Notes under the pieces: model-generated
Told to the model about the DNA's origin: nothing
The model's database searches: none
The model's input: the letters and a program-made list of their open reading frames with translations, nothing else
Position numbers and translations under genes: made by a program
Assembly (NCBI RefSeq): GCF_900230215.1
Contig: NZ_LT907982.1
Coordinates: 4,015,568-4,079,567 of the forward strand
DNA: 64,000 bases
Reading direction: 5' to 3'
Source: Jatrophihabitans sp. GAS493
GTDB lineage: Bacteria > Actinomycetota > Actinomycetes > Mycobacteriales > Jatrophihabitantaceae
Shown: in pieces, positions 34,208 through 42,676 of the stretch
Layout of the letters: every line of letters begins with the position of its first letter
How positions within the stretch are numbered: position 1 is the stretch's first letter

Positions 34208-34691
34208 GCCCGCTCCCCGATCTCGTCCGCCCGAGAGCCAGCGTGGTCCCGGCGTCGCCTTTCTGCTGGCTCAGGTCGGCGCCCGGGCCGCCGAGGAGTT
34301 CGCCAGCTCGCTCAGCGAGCTCGACATCAGCCCGGGTGTCGCCGGCATCATGCGGCTGCTCATGGCCGATGCCGCGATGACTCAGCAGCAATTGGCGCTG
34401 ACCCTCGGAACCGCACCGAGCCGCGTCGTGGCCTATGTCGACGACCTCGAGCAGCGCGGCTGGATCACCCGCACCCGTGACGCCAATGATCGGCGGGCCA
34501 ACATCATTTCACCGACCGCCGATGGGCGCCGGGCGTTCGCCGGTATAGCCACCACTGCGCGCCGCCACGAGCAGCGCATCACCGGCAGCCTCTCCGACGA
34601 TGAGGCGGCAACCCTCCGGGAATTGTTGACCCGTATCGCCGCCAGCCTCGATCTGACCGAGGGTGTGCACCCCGGATACCGCGCCGAATAG
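34206..34691 (+). CDS. MarR-family transcriptional regulator
   Basis: 161 residues with the winged helix of MarR proteins: AMTQQQLALTLGTAPSRVVAYVDDLEQRGWITRTRDANDRRANIISPTADG covers the recognition helix and wing (DxRxxx pattern kept as DANDRRAN). Flanking helices form the dimer. The ATG at 34206-34208 overlaps the ATG of the divergent membrane protein on the opposite strand (CATG). It likely represses the divergent three-gene membrane operon and itself. Inducer unknown. Confidence 0.9.
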   Translation: MPAPRSRPPESQRGPGVAFLLAQVGARAAEEFASSLSELDISPGVAGIMRLLMADAAMTQQQLALTLGTAPSRVVAYVDDLEQRGWITRTRDANDRRANIISPTADGRRAFAGIATTARRHEQRITGSLSDDEAATLRELLTRIAASLDLTEGVHPGYRAE

Positions 34692-34819
34692 CGCTGGGCG
34701 GCCGCCGTCGTCGACACGCCGTAGCGCCCAATTCGCTCTTCTACCGGAAGGGCCGTCGGGGCTACCATCCGCAGTGCAGGCGGATGGTCTCGCCGACCAC
34801 GCCCAAATCTGGGGGCCAG

Positions 34820-36391
34820 ATGTTTCCACAGCTGCCGAAGTCGATCAATCACCTCATTCCGAAGTTGGTCGGGCCGCTACGGGACGTCCCAGCGGTTCGT
34901 GGCCTGTTGAGCGGCCTGATCATCAACGAGTTCAGCTACTCGACGACGCTCCGGCCGCGCCCGCTGTCGTTGATGAGCGACTACACGAGCTGGGAGAGTC
35001 TCACCGACCGCAGCTACTCCGGTCGCCACCTCCCCCCGGCCAGCGATGAGACGATGGCCGCGCTACCGCCACTGGCCGACGTCGTCGCGCTGTTTCGTCG
35101 GGACGAGGAGATCAAGTCCACCGACACCAGCGTCATGTTCATGTTCTTCGCCCAGTGGTTCGTGGACAGCTTTCTGGCCACCGACATGGTGGACTTCCGC
35201 CGCAATCACTCCAACCACGAGATCGACCTCTGCGAGATCTACGGTCTCTCGCCCAGCCAGACCGACCTGCTCCGGGCCCACGAAGGCGGTCGGCTGAAGA
35301 GTCAGCTGATCGATGGCGAGGAGTACCCGCAGTTCTACTTCCAGCCGCGCGATCCCGGCGCAGCGCTCGCGGTGAAGCCGGAGTTCATCGGACTATTCGA
35401 CGAGAACTTCGTCCTGAACGTCATCCTGGGTGACGCGCCGGATGACCGCAAGGACTCCTTCTTCGCCGTCGGCCTGGCCCACGGTAACTCGACCATCGGC
35501 AACACCATCATGAACATCGTCTGGCTGCGCGAGCACAACCGCCTGGCCGGACTACTCGCCGCCGAATACCCGGAGTGGGACGACGAGCGGGTCTTCCAAA
35601 CCGCTCGCAACGTGACCATCGTGCTGCTGCTCAAGATCGTGGTCGAGGAGTACATCAAGCACATCGGCCCCTGGGACGTGCCGGTGGAGATGGTCAATCT
35701 GATCGCCGACGGCGAGCGGTGGAACCGAACCAACTGGGCCGCGGTGGAGTTCAACATCCTCTATCGCTGGCACATGCTGGTCCCGGACGCGATCGGTTCC
35801 GGGCCGGACGAGATCGGGCCGGACGCCGTCCGCAACAACAACCCTCTGGTGATCTCAGAAGGAATCGAAGCGTTGATGCGGCACTGCTCCAATGTGCTGG
35901 CCGGCAAGATCGGGCTCTTCAACACGCCTACTTTCCTGGTTGATCGTCACGGTGACTCCCCCTCGATCGAGGAGCGCACGGTCCAGCTGGGTCGCCAGGC
36001 GCGGCTGCGTTCCTACAACGAATATCGGGTGGCTTACGGCTACAAGGCGATGTCCAGCTACTCCGAACTCACCCACGACAAGGTGGTCCAGCAGCGGTTG
36101 GAGGCGCTCTACGGCGACATCGACAACCTGGAGTGGTACGTCGGGATCTTCGCCGAGGGGTATCCCGACTACATGATGATGGGTGAGCTGCTCACCTCGA
36201 TGGTCGCCAACGACGCCTTCACCCAGGCCCTGACGAATCCGCTGCTGGCCCGGCACGTCTACTCGCCGCAGACCTTCTCCCCCCTTGGGTTGAAGACCAT
36301 CGAGGAGACGACGAGCCTGCAGCAGATCGTCAAGCGCAACTCCAGGGATCCCGACAGCGTCTACGTCAGCTTCAGCTGCTCGGGCAAGTAG
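34820..36391 (+). CDS. Cyclooxygenase-like haem peroxidase lacking distal His
   Basis: 523 residues, similar across its length to animal prostaglandin H synthase: FFAQWFVDSFLATD at 109-122, IYGLSPSQTDLLRAHEGGRL, WLREHNRLAGLLAAEYPEWDDE and FNILYRWHMLVPD. Tyr315 and His318 match the radical Tyr385 and haem ligand His388 of the animal enzyme. Gln112 is kept, but the residue aligned with distal His207 is Asp116. The peroxidase half-reaction may thus be altered. ATG 34820 follows GGGGG. It has no signal peptide and no obvious partner gene. Fatty-acid oxygenation is inferred. Confidence 0.87.
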   Translation: MFPQLPKSINHLIPKLVGPLRDVPAVRGLLSGLIINEFSYSTTLRPRPLSLMSDYTSWESLTDRSYSGRHLPPASDETMAALPPLADVVALFRRDEEIKSTDTSVMFMFFAQWFVDSFLATDMVDFRRNHSNHEIDLCEIYGLSPSQTDLLRAHEGGRLKSQLIDGEEYPQFYFQPRDPGAALAVKPEFIGLFDENFVLNVILGDAPDDRKDSFFAVGLAHGNSTIGNTIMNIVWLREHNRLAGLLAAEYPEWDDERVFQTARNVTIVLLLKIVVEEYIKHIGPWDVPVEMVNLIADGERWNRTNWAAVEFNILYRWHMLVPDAIGSGPDEIGPDAVRNNNPLVISEGIEALMRHCSNVLAGKIGLFNTPTFLVDRHGDSPSIEERTVQLGRQARLRSYNEYRVAYGYKAMSSYSELTHDKVVQQRLEALYGDIDNLEWYVGIFAEGYPDYMMMGELLTSMVANDAFTQALTNPLLARHVYSPQTFSPLGLKTIEETTSLQQIVKRNSRDPDSVYVSFSCSGK

Positions 36392-36399
36392 CCGCCTCG

Positions 36400-37665
36400 T
36401 CAGCGGGCGGTGAGAACATCCCACGTCCGGCTGTCGAAGGTGTCCCAGCTGACCGTAATCGGCTTGGTCACGAAGCCCCAGGTCGCCACCGTGAAGGTGA
36501 CGGTGCTGCTCGTGGAGCTGAACGACTGCAGGTCGACGTAGTGGTTGGGGTAGGAGAGGCCACCCGGCGTGGGTCCGAGCAGGCTCGCGTCGATCAGCAG
36601 CACCACCGCGCCCCCGGCCTTCCGTAGCGCCTCAGCACCCGGCATGATGGCCGAGCCATAGGTGAAGGGACGCAGGATCGCGGTAGCCGTCGTGGTGTGC
36701 ATCCCCGCGATGTGCGACAGCCAGTTGTCGACGTCGGCCGGCGAACTGATCCAGGCCGCGTCATCGCCGCTGGTGGCACTGGTGATCCGGGCCGTCAAAT
36801 TACCCGAGTCCTTGATCGTCGCCAGGAACAGCCAGTTGGCCGCGGTGATGACGTTCCCGTTGCCGTCTGGCGTCGTGTTGGGTGGGCTGCTGCGCAGCTC
36901 GCTGCTCGCCGTGTAGGTCGTGCCGTCCGGCGTGGTGAAGGCGCCGCCGTTGGCGATCGAATGCAGCGTATCGACGAAGCGCGGCTGATCGCGGCGGACC
37001 AGTTCGAACTCGGCGGTGGCCGGGCCGCAGGCTCCGGTCGCGGCCTGGTTGATGCTTCCGCTCGGGTTGCTCAGGATTCGCACGACATCGGCCAGCGTCG
37101 CCGCCTTGCCGACGTTCGGGAAGGCCGAGGTAGCCCAGTCCGAACGGAAGGCGAGAAGCTGAGGCTGCGCCGGCAGCCAGGTCGGGATGTCGACGGTCAG
37201 TGTGCCGGTGGTGGCGGCCGCGGAGGCCGCCTTCGACGGCGAGGTCGCGACCACCGACCAGCTCACGGTCTGGTTGGCCGGCAGTCCGGTCTGGGCAATG
37301 GCGAAGCTCGTCTGGCCAGCGGCCGGTACCACTGTGCTCTGGACCGTCATCCCGGCCGATGCGGCCGTCGGCCGCGACGTACGAGTGACGAGGAAGGCCG
37401 TCTCGTCTCTGACCGTGTCGCTCCAGCTCAGCGTGGCGGCGGTCGAGCTGACGTTGGAGAGGGTGAGGCCGGTCGGCGCCGCGGTCCGCGGAGTCGGCGT
37501 CGGCCTGGGCAACGGGTCACCGCCATCGCAACTCGCCGGTGGCACCGGGCCGTTACAGGGATTGATGGCCGATGCCGACTGAGCCGGCAGCAGCGCCAGG
37601 GTGCCGGCGGCAGCCACGGCGGTGGCGGTGCTGATCAGTAGAATGCGAGCAGCTGGGCGGATCAC
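36400..37665 (-). CDS. Secreted Fn3 plus C39-like peptidase-fold protein
   Basis: 421 residues. A signal peptide covers 1-33 (IRPAARILL, hydrophobic core, QSASA). A Cys/Pro-rich linker follows, then an Fn3 domain (about 60-160, APTGLTLSNVSSTAATLSW). The C-terminal domain has GACGPATAEFELV (Cys) and, 180 residues later, YPNHYVDLQSF (His) with TVATWGF, the layout of C39-like cysteine peptidases. GTG 37665 is preferred because AAGGA lies six bases upstream; the longer frame to 37782 would put residues before the signal peptide. It converges with the cyclooxygenase-like gene. Target unknown. Confidence 0.8.
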   Translation of the reverse strand: MIRPAARILLISTATAVAAAGTLALLPAQSASAINPCNGPVPPASCDGGDPLPRPTPTPRTAAPTGLTLSNVSSTAATLSWSDTVRDETAFLVTRTSRPTAASAGMTVQSTVVPAAGQTSFAIAQTGLPANQTVSWSVVATSPSKAASAAATTGTLTVDIPTWLPAQPQLLAFRSDWATSAFPNVGKAATLADVVRILSNPSGSINQAATGACGPATAEFELVRRDQPRFVDTLHSIANGGAFTTPDGTTYTASSELRSSPPNTTPDGNGNVITAANWLFLATIKDSGNLTARITSATSGDDAAWISSPADVDNWLSHIAGMHTTTATAILRPFTYGSAIMPGAEALRKAGGAVVLLIDASLLGPTPGGLSYPNHYVDLQSFSSTSSTVTFTVATWGFVTKPITVSWDTFDSRTWDVLTAR

Positions 37666-37729
37666 AGAACGTCCTTTACTCCGGTGGGATATGCCGGAGT
37701 AGCAGAGCGCCGAGTGGGTCGGCTGATAC

Positions 37730-37948
37730 CTAGCCGGCGGGCAGCATCGCTCGCAGCCGGGCGACGAGAACGTCGCGGTCACCGCCGGCGGCTACCGCTT
37801 GACCCAGCAGGAAGAGGGTGAGCGGGCCGAACCGCCGCTCGAGTGAGTGCGCTATCTCTCGGGTCAGGTCGAGAAGATCATCGGTCTTCGCGAGGGGTTC
37901 GACACCGAGGTCGGCGGCGACCCGGGCCAGCCAATCATCGCTGGTCAT
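37730..37948 (-). CDS. DUF6457 small protein
   Basis: 72 residues: DDWLARVAADLGVEPL, LLDLTREIAHSLERRFGPLTLFLLGQAVAAG. This is the pattern of DUF6457, a short helical actinobacterial family of unknown function, often encoded near molybdenum cofactor genes, none of which are seen here. ATG 37948 has CGGAG four bases upstream. Confidence 0.75.
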   Translation of the reverse strand: MTSDDWLARVAADLGVEPLAKTDDLLDLTREIAHSLERRFGPLTLFLLGQAVAAGGDRDVLVARLRAMLPAG

Positions 37949-37977
37949 GTAACTCCGATCATCTGGTCCAGGCAAGG

Positions 37978-38017
37978 CTTCCCGTCGGGTGGCCAGACGC
38001 GGTCACCCGACGGGAAG
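37978..38017. terminator. 17-bp stem hairpin
   Basis: Arms 37978-37994 and 38001-38017 pair over 17 positions with one G-U, around a 6-base loop. It lies downstream of the acid phosphatase gene and before the DUF6457 gene (both minus), so it probably ends the phosphatase transcript. No U-run. Confidence 0.8.
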
Positions 38018-38021
38018 GGAG

Positions 38022-38075
38022 TTCGGATCGAACTGCTGAGTTCGATCGAACTGCTGAGTTCGATCGAACTGCTAC
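38022..38075. repeat. 18-bp tandem repeat, 3 copies, spanning a stop
   Basis: TTCGATCGAACTGCTGAG at 38041-38058, a 19-bp version at 38022-38040 and a copy ending differently at 38059-38075. Each unit carries the 10-bp palindrome TTCGATCGAA (one with an inserted G). The rightmost copy contains the minus-strand TAG stop of the acid phosphatase gene. Confidence 0.93.
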
Positions 38076-38917
38076 GGCAGGTAGTAGTTCGGGTTCGGCA
38101 ACTTGAACGTGCGGTCGGCGCTGCCGCCGGTCAAGTCGCTGTACTGATCTCCGAAGTTGGCGACGATGTCGTACCCGAGCGACTCGATATGTGCCCTGGT
38201 CGCGGACTTGTAGTGGATCGTCGTGCAGGATCCGTTCGGGTCGTCGGCGCAGGCCTTCTTGAGGTAGTCCGGGTAGTCGGCCACGGCGGGCTTGGTGAAG
38301 AGGCCGTCCTCACCGTCATTGAGTGTCGTCGGGGCCGGGTAGCCGGCGTCGACACCGATACCGTCGGCGGTCAGGTTGCCCAGTGTCACCGCCTCCTGCG
38401 CCGCCGGGCGGCCGGTCAGGAAGAAGATCGCGTAGCCGTGCTTGGCCGCCGAGGTCGCCATCGCCACCATTCCGGGGACGGCCGGAAAGAGCTGGCCGTT
38501 GACGAAGGTGGCGTTGCTGGTGGGGTTGTAGGCCCAGTTGCTGGCGATCTCATAGTTCCAGGTGGCTAGTGATGTGTCGTCCACATCCAGCACGATCGCC
38601 TTGGTTTTATGGGAATGCGCATAGTTCAGGTAGCGGGTGCCGTCGGCCGCGACCCGGCTGGCCTCCCTGGCGTAGTTGCTGTCGGCGGCGAAGGTTCCGG
38701 TGCCGAGTGGATCTCCGTAGTAGTTGCGAATCTGCTGCCGGAGGACGTCGATGTTGGTGATCTGGTCGGCCGAGCGCGGGGTGAAGGTGTGGATCGCCGG
38801 CTGGGCGACCGCGCTGTACGCGACGCCTCCCCCGGCGGCGACCAACACCGCAGCCAGCCCCACAAGTAAGGTCTTTGTTACGCGCGACAACTGCCTGAAT
38901 CGCCTGACAATACGCAT
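38072..38917 (-). CDS. HAD-family class B acid phosphatase, exported
   Basis: 281 residues. An N-terminal membrane/signal segment (about 14-38) exports it or anchors it. The HAD motifs are clear: DVDDTSLATW (nucleophile Asp and general acid Asp, near 110), FLTGRP, YKSATRAHIE (Lys) and NFGDQYSDL. This matches the plant/bacterial class B acid phosphatase group that scavenges phosphate from organic monoesters. The start ATG 38917 has AAGGAG. It is divergent from the GH3 gene at 39215. Confidence 0.9.
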   Translation of the reverse strand: MRIVRRFRQLSRVTKTLLVGLAAVLVAAGGGVAYSAVAQPAIHTFTPRSADQITNIDVLRQQIRNYYGDPLGTGTFAADSNYAREASRVAADGTRYLNYAHSHKTKAIVLDVDDTSLATWNYEIASNWAYNPTSNATFVNGQLFPAVPGMVAMATSAAKHGYAIFFLTGRPAAQEAVTLGNLTADGIGVDAGYPAPTTLNDGEDGLFTKPAVADYPDYLKKACADDPNGSCTTIHYKSATRAHIESLGYDIVANFGDQYSDLTGGSADRTFKLPNPNYYLP

Positions 38918-39067
38918 GATTCTCCTTCTGCTCGAGACGTTCTATCGACGCTATCGACCGCGCAGCATTCCGTAAAGGCACTCAGCGACCACACCGGTGC
39001 GCCGGCATCGCATTGCTTCGAGAATCATCAATGTTTACAGACATATTCAACCGGTGCCACAGGGTCA

Positions 39068-39093
39068 CGGTGGACTAATTTGTTCGTCCACCG
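39068..39093. promoter_or_regulatory. CGGTGGAC-N10-GTCCACCG dyad
   Basis: Perfect 8-bp arms around an AT-rich 10-bp centre, 122 bp before the GH3 start. The GTGGAC/GTCCAC core recurs upstream of glucodextranase. Confidence 0.5.
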
Positions 39094-39120
39094 ACCGTAT
39101 ACAGCCCGGAGTGATCTGTG

Positions 39121-39141
39121 TATGTTGTGACCCACAACATA
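39121..39141. promoter_or_regulatory. TATGTTGTG-ACC-CACAACATA dyad
   Basis: Perfect 9-bp arms with a 3-base centre, 74 bp before the GH3 GTG. Strong operator candidate. Similar to the palindrome upstream of the TetR gene at 26303-26313. Confidence 0.55.
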
Positions 39142-39214
39142 TTCCTCGACACCGCTCGGCGCTACCCCCCGTGATCGAGCCGCCCATCCGTTCAGTGTTG
39201 AACAGGAGTCCCCC

Positions 39215-41986
39215 GTGAGCCGTCGAACCACCCCCTTCGCCATGCTCGTATGCCTCGTCGCCGCCCTGCTGGTCAGCGCCTTCTCAACCGCAGCTACCGC
39301 CCGGGCCGCAGCGACCCGCTGCCCGTGGGTCGGTTCCACCGCGCCTGTGCCGACCCGGGTGAGCCAGGTCGTGGCCGCGATGTCGCTGGGCGAGAAGATC
39401 ACCCTGCTGCACGGGCAGTACGGCTCCTCCTACGCGGGGCTGACCCCCGCCATCCCGGACCTCTGCATCCCGGCCATGAACTTCCAGGACGGGCCGGCCG
39501 GTGTCGGCGACGGACTCACCGGAGTGACCCAACTCCCGGCGCCGGTGGCCGCGGCCGCCACCTGGGACCCGGTGGCCGAGCGGCAGTACGGGGCGGTCCT
39601 GGGCGCCGAGCAGGCCGGCAAGGGAACGACGATAACGCTGGCACCGACGGTAAACCTGGTGCGCGATCCACGCTGGGGACGGGCCTTCGAGTCGACCGGT
39701 GAGGACCCATACCTGGCTGGACGAACCGGTTCGGCGCTCATCCAGGGCATCCAGAGCCAGGGGGAACTCGCCCAGGTCAAACACCTCGCCGCCTACAACC
39801 AGGAGACGAACCGCAACACCGCCGCCGACAACGCGGTGGTCTCGACTCGGGCCCTGCAGGAGCTTTACCTCCCGGCCTTCGGCACCGCCGTCAAGTCGGG
39901 CGCGGTCGCCTCGGCCATGTGCTCCTACAGCACCGTCAACGGCACCCCGGCCTGCCAGAACAACTACCTCCAGAACAGCGTGCTGCGATCCCAGCTCGGC
40001 TTCAACGGCTTCGTCACGTCGGACTGGTTCGCGACCAAGTCCACCGTCGCCTCGGCCAACGGCGGTCTGAACATCGAGATGCCGGGCGACACCTACTTCG
40101 GCAGCGCTCTCTCGGCGGCGGTCGGAGCCGGCACCGTCTCGGTCGCCACGATCGACTCGATGGTCAGCGCGATTCTGACGCAGATGTTCGGCTTCGGTCT
40201 CTTCGACCGAGCGCCAACCGGCTCGCCAACCCGTGTGGTGACGACGGACGCGCACATCGCAGTCGCCCGTGCGGTGGCCGCGGAGGGGACGGTTCTGCTG
40301 AAGAACACGGCCGGCACCCTGCCGATCACCGCCGCCGCCCACACCATCGCCGTGATCGGAGACGACGCGGCCGATCATCCGCAGTACACCGGAGGGGGCA
40401 GCGCCAACGTACGGGCCGACTACCAGGTTGCGCCACTGCTCGGCATCCAACGTCGCGCCCCGGCCGGCACCTCAGTCCTCTTCGACCCGGGCCTAAGCGC
40501 GTCATCAGCGGCGGCAACCGCAGCCAAGGCCGACGTCGCCGTCGTCTTCGCCAGCAAGTACGAGACCGAGGATAGTGATCTCAGCAGCATCGACCTGGAC
40601 GCGTCGTTGAACACGCTCATCAGGACCGTCGCCGCGGCCAATCGGCACACCGTTGTCGTGCTGAACACCGGATCGGCCGTCACGATGCCCTGGATCGACG
40701 AAGTAGCGGGCGTACTCGAAGCCTGGTACCCGGGGCAGGAGAACGGCACCGCCATCGCCCAAGTGCTCTTCGGCGACGTCAACCCCGCCGGCCACCTACC
40801 GGTCACCTTCCCACGGTCACTGGCCGACGTGCCGGCGCAGACCACGGCCCAGTGGCCAGGCCTCAACGGGAATGTCCAATATTCCGAGGGATTGCAGGTC
40901 GGCTACCGCTGGTATGACCAGCAGGGCATCAGCCCACTCTTCCCGTTCGGCTATGGCCTGTCCTACACCACCTTCGCCTACAGCGACCTGCGCATCTCAC
41001 CCATCAACGCCGGCGGCACGGTGACCGTCGGCGCGACCATCACCAACACCGGTACCCGCAGCGGTTCGGACGTCGCGCAGCTCTACATCACCGCGCCGGC
41101 TGTGGTCGGGGAGCCGCCGAAGCAACTCAAGGGATACAAGCGGGTGACCCTCAGTCCCGGGGCCAGTACCCGGGTGTATCTACCGCTCAACCTCAAGGAT
41201 CTGGCGGCCTGGTCCACGTCGGCGAACGCATTCGTCACCACGGCCGGCACCTATGGCATCTGGGTCGGCGACTCCTCCCGTGACCTACCACTGCATGCGG
41301 TCCTGCCGATAACCTCCGGCCGTCCCGGACGAACGGTATCGGTCACCAATCCCGGGCCGCTGGACGTCACCGCCGGCGTCGGCTTCACACGAGCCCTGCC
41401 GGCCACCGACTCGGCCCGGGCAACGCTGCGCTTCAGCGCGACCGGGCTCCCCGCCGGGGTGGCTATCAGTAGTTCCGGCCAGCTCTCCGGAACACCGCTG
41501 CGTGCCGGCACGAGCACGGTGGCGGTGACCGCATCCGACGCGGCCGGAGCGTCCGGGTCGGCCACGTTCATCGTCACCGTCAACCCGGCACCCGACGGCA
41601 GCGCGCTCACCGGACCGGTCACCGGACTCGGCGGCCTCTGCCTTGATGTGCGGGGGGCCTCCGACGCCGACGCCACCGCAGTGGAGGTCTTCCTCTGCAA
41701 CGGCACCAACGCCCAGCAATGGACGCGGCATCCGGATGGCACCCTTCGAGCGCTCGGAAAGTGCCTCGACGTCGCCTCCGCCGGCCGGACGGACGCAACG
41801 CCGGTCCAGCTCTACACCTGCAACGGCACGGCGGCCCAGCAGTGGACGCCCAGCTCAACCTCCGCGCTGGTCAACACAGGGGCAGGACTCTGCCTGGATG
41901 TTCCGGCCGGCTTGGCCGTGCCCGGGGTTCAGCTGCAGATTTATCACTGTAACGGCACGGCAGCCCAGCGCTGGCTGCTCTCCTGA
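39215..41986 (+). CDS. Secreted GH3 beta-glycosidase with ricin-type lectin
   Basis: 923 residues. Signal peptide about 1-32. The GH3 barrel follows, with PTVNLVRDPRWGRAFESTGEDP and KHLAAYNQETNR; VTSDW gives nucleophile Asp270. The second alpha/beta domain is about 340-560, and an Fn3-like domain (VTVGATITNTGTRSGSDVAQ) lies near 605-680. Then come an Ig-like putative cadherin-type domain (about 705-790) and a C-terminal ricin-B/CBM13 lectin with three repeats of the CLDV...QQW type. It hydrolyses beta-linked glucosides or xylosides outside the cell while bound to glycan. GTG 39215 has CAGGAG six bases upstream. Confidence 0.94.
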   Translation: MSRRTTPFAMLVCLVAALLVSAFSTAATARAAATRCPWVGSTAPVPTRVSQVVAAMSLGEKITLLHGQYGSSYAGLTPAIPDLCIPAMNFQDGPAGVGDGLTGVTQLPAPVAAAATWDPVAERQYGAVLGAEQAGKGTTITLAPTVNLVRDPRWGRAFESTGEDPYLAGRTGSALIQGIQSQGELAQVKHLAAYNQETNRNTAADNAVVSTRALQELYLPAFGTAVKSGAVASAMCSYSTVNGTPACQNNYLQNSVLRSQLGFNGFVTSDWFATKSTVASANGGLNIEMPGDTYFGSALSAAVGAGTVSVATIDSMVSAILTQMFGFGLFDRAPTGSPTRVVTTDAHIAVARAVAAEGTVLLKNTAGTLPITAAAHTIAVIGDDAADHPQYTGGGSANVRADYQVAPLLGIQRRAPAGTSVLFDPGLSASSAAATAAKADVAVVFASKYETEDSDLSSIDLDASLNTLIRTVAAANRHTVVVLNTGSAVTMPWIDEVAGVLEAWYPGQENGTAIAQVLFGDVNPAGHLPVTFPRSLADVPAQTTAQWPGLNGNVQYSEGLQVGYRWYDQQGISPLFPFGYGLSYTTFAYSDLRISPINAGGTVTVGATITNTGTRSGSDVAQLYITAPAVVGEPPKQLKGYKRVTLSPGASTRVYLPLNLKDLAAWSTSANAFVTTAGTYGIWVGDSSRDLPLHAVLPITSGRPGRTVSVTNPGPLDVTAGVGFTRALPATDSARATLRFSATGLPAGVAISSSGQLSGTPLRAGTSTVAVTASDAAGASGSATFIVTVNPAPDGSALTGPVTGLGGLCLDVRGASDADATAVEVFLCNGTNAQQWTRHPDGTLRALGKCLDVASAGRTDATPVQLYTCNGTAAQQWTPSSTSALVNTGAGLCLDVPAGLAVPGVQLQIYHCNGTAAQRWLLS

Positions 41987-41989
41987 CGG

Positions 41990-42018
41990 GCTCGAATCAG
42001 CTTCGCTCGAATCAGCTA
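41990..42018. repeat. 15-bp tandem duplication after stop
   Basis: GCTCGAATCAGCTTC (41990-42004) followed by GCTCGAATCAGCTA (42005-42018), starting 3 bp after the GH3 stop and running into the stop of the convergent TetR gene at 42012. Confidence 0.8.
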
Positions 42019-42587
42019 GCTCGCAGCGTCTGCAGGAACGACTCCATCGCTTTGACCATGTCGATCTCCTGCGGGTGCAGCAGCCACTGCAACTGCAGCC
42101 CGTCCATGACCGCGATGATCTGCACCGCCGTGACTGCAAGGTCGAGATCCGCTCGCAGCACGCCGGCGGCCTGATCTCGCCGCAGCGCCTCGACGACCAG
42201 CGAGCGCATCATCGCGTAGCGATCGGTCCACCAGGCGTGGCCGGGATTTTCGGGGTCAACCCCCTCGGCCGAGAGGGTGGCGAAGAGCCGGATGAGTCCC
42301 GGCCGCTGCGCGTTCTCGGACGTGAGTTCAATGAGCGCGTCCAGATAGCTGCCTTGGAAGTCCCAGAAATTCTCCACATCCGAATCCTGCCGCCGCTCCA
42401 GAACCGCCAGCAAAAGATGGGTCTTCGTCGCGAAATAGTGCAGCAGCCCCTGCTGGGTCAGACCGGCGGTCGTCGCAATCGCCGCCATCGGCGCGCCCCG
42501 GAATCCCTTCGTGGCGAACGCTTCCTGCGCTGCATCCAGAATCTGGTCCCGCTTCGAGACAGATTCGGATTGCGTAGCGCTCGTCAT
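42012..42587 (-). CDS. TetR-family regulator between GH3 genes
   Basis: 191 residues. The helix-turn-helix covers about 13-58 (RDQILDAAQEAFATKGFRGAPMAAIATTAGLTQQGLLHYFATKTHLL), with the standard TetR spacing. The C-terminal ligand domain is of the common bacterial type. It is flanked by two secreted GH3 genes and faces the one at 42772 across a 32-bp perfect palindrome, which is a likely binding site. It could therefore repress the GH3 gene(s) until a glycoside signal appears; inferred from position. Confidence 0.88.
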   Translation of the reverse strand: MTSATQSESVSKRDQILDAAQEAFATKGFRGAPMAAIATTAGLTQQGLLHYFATKTHLLLAVLERRQDSDVENFWDFQGSYLDALIELTSENAQRPGLIRLFATLSAEGVDPENPGHAWWTDRYAMMRSLVVEALRRDQAAGVLRADLDLAVTAVQIIAVMDGLQLQWLLHPQEIDMVKAMESFLQTLRAS

Positions 42588-42676
42588 GGCCCGATGGTAT
42601 CGGGCGTTCTACTCCTTCGCCTGTAAAGCCACGGTGACCTCGTTCCGCGCCTAGGCGGAGTGTCGAAACCCGCCGC

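Larger units (their letters stand above)
38918..39214. promoter_or_regulatory. Divergent region with two operator-like dyads
   Basis: 297 bp between the acid phosphatase and GH3 genes, AT-richer than its surroundings. It carries the dyads at 39068-39093 and 39121-39141 described separately. No small gene is supported. Confidence 0.55.

Noticed and set aside
41640-41986. Ricin-like toxin
   Set aside because: Only the lectin (CBM13) part is similar; it is fused to a GH3 enzyme and serves glycan binding. There is no toxin A chain.
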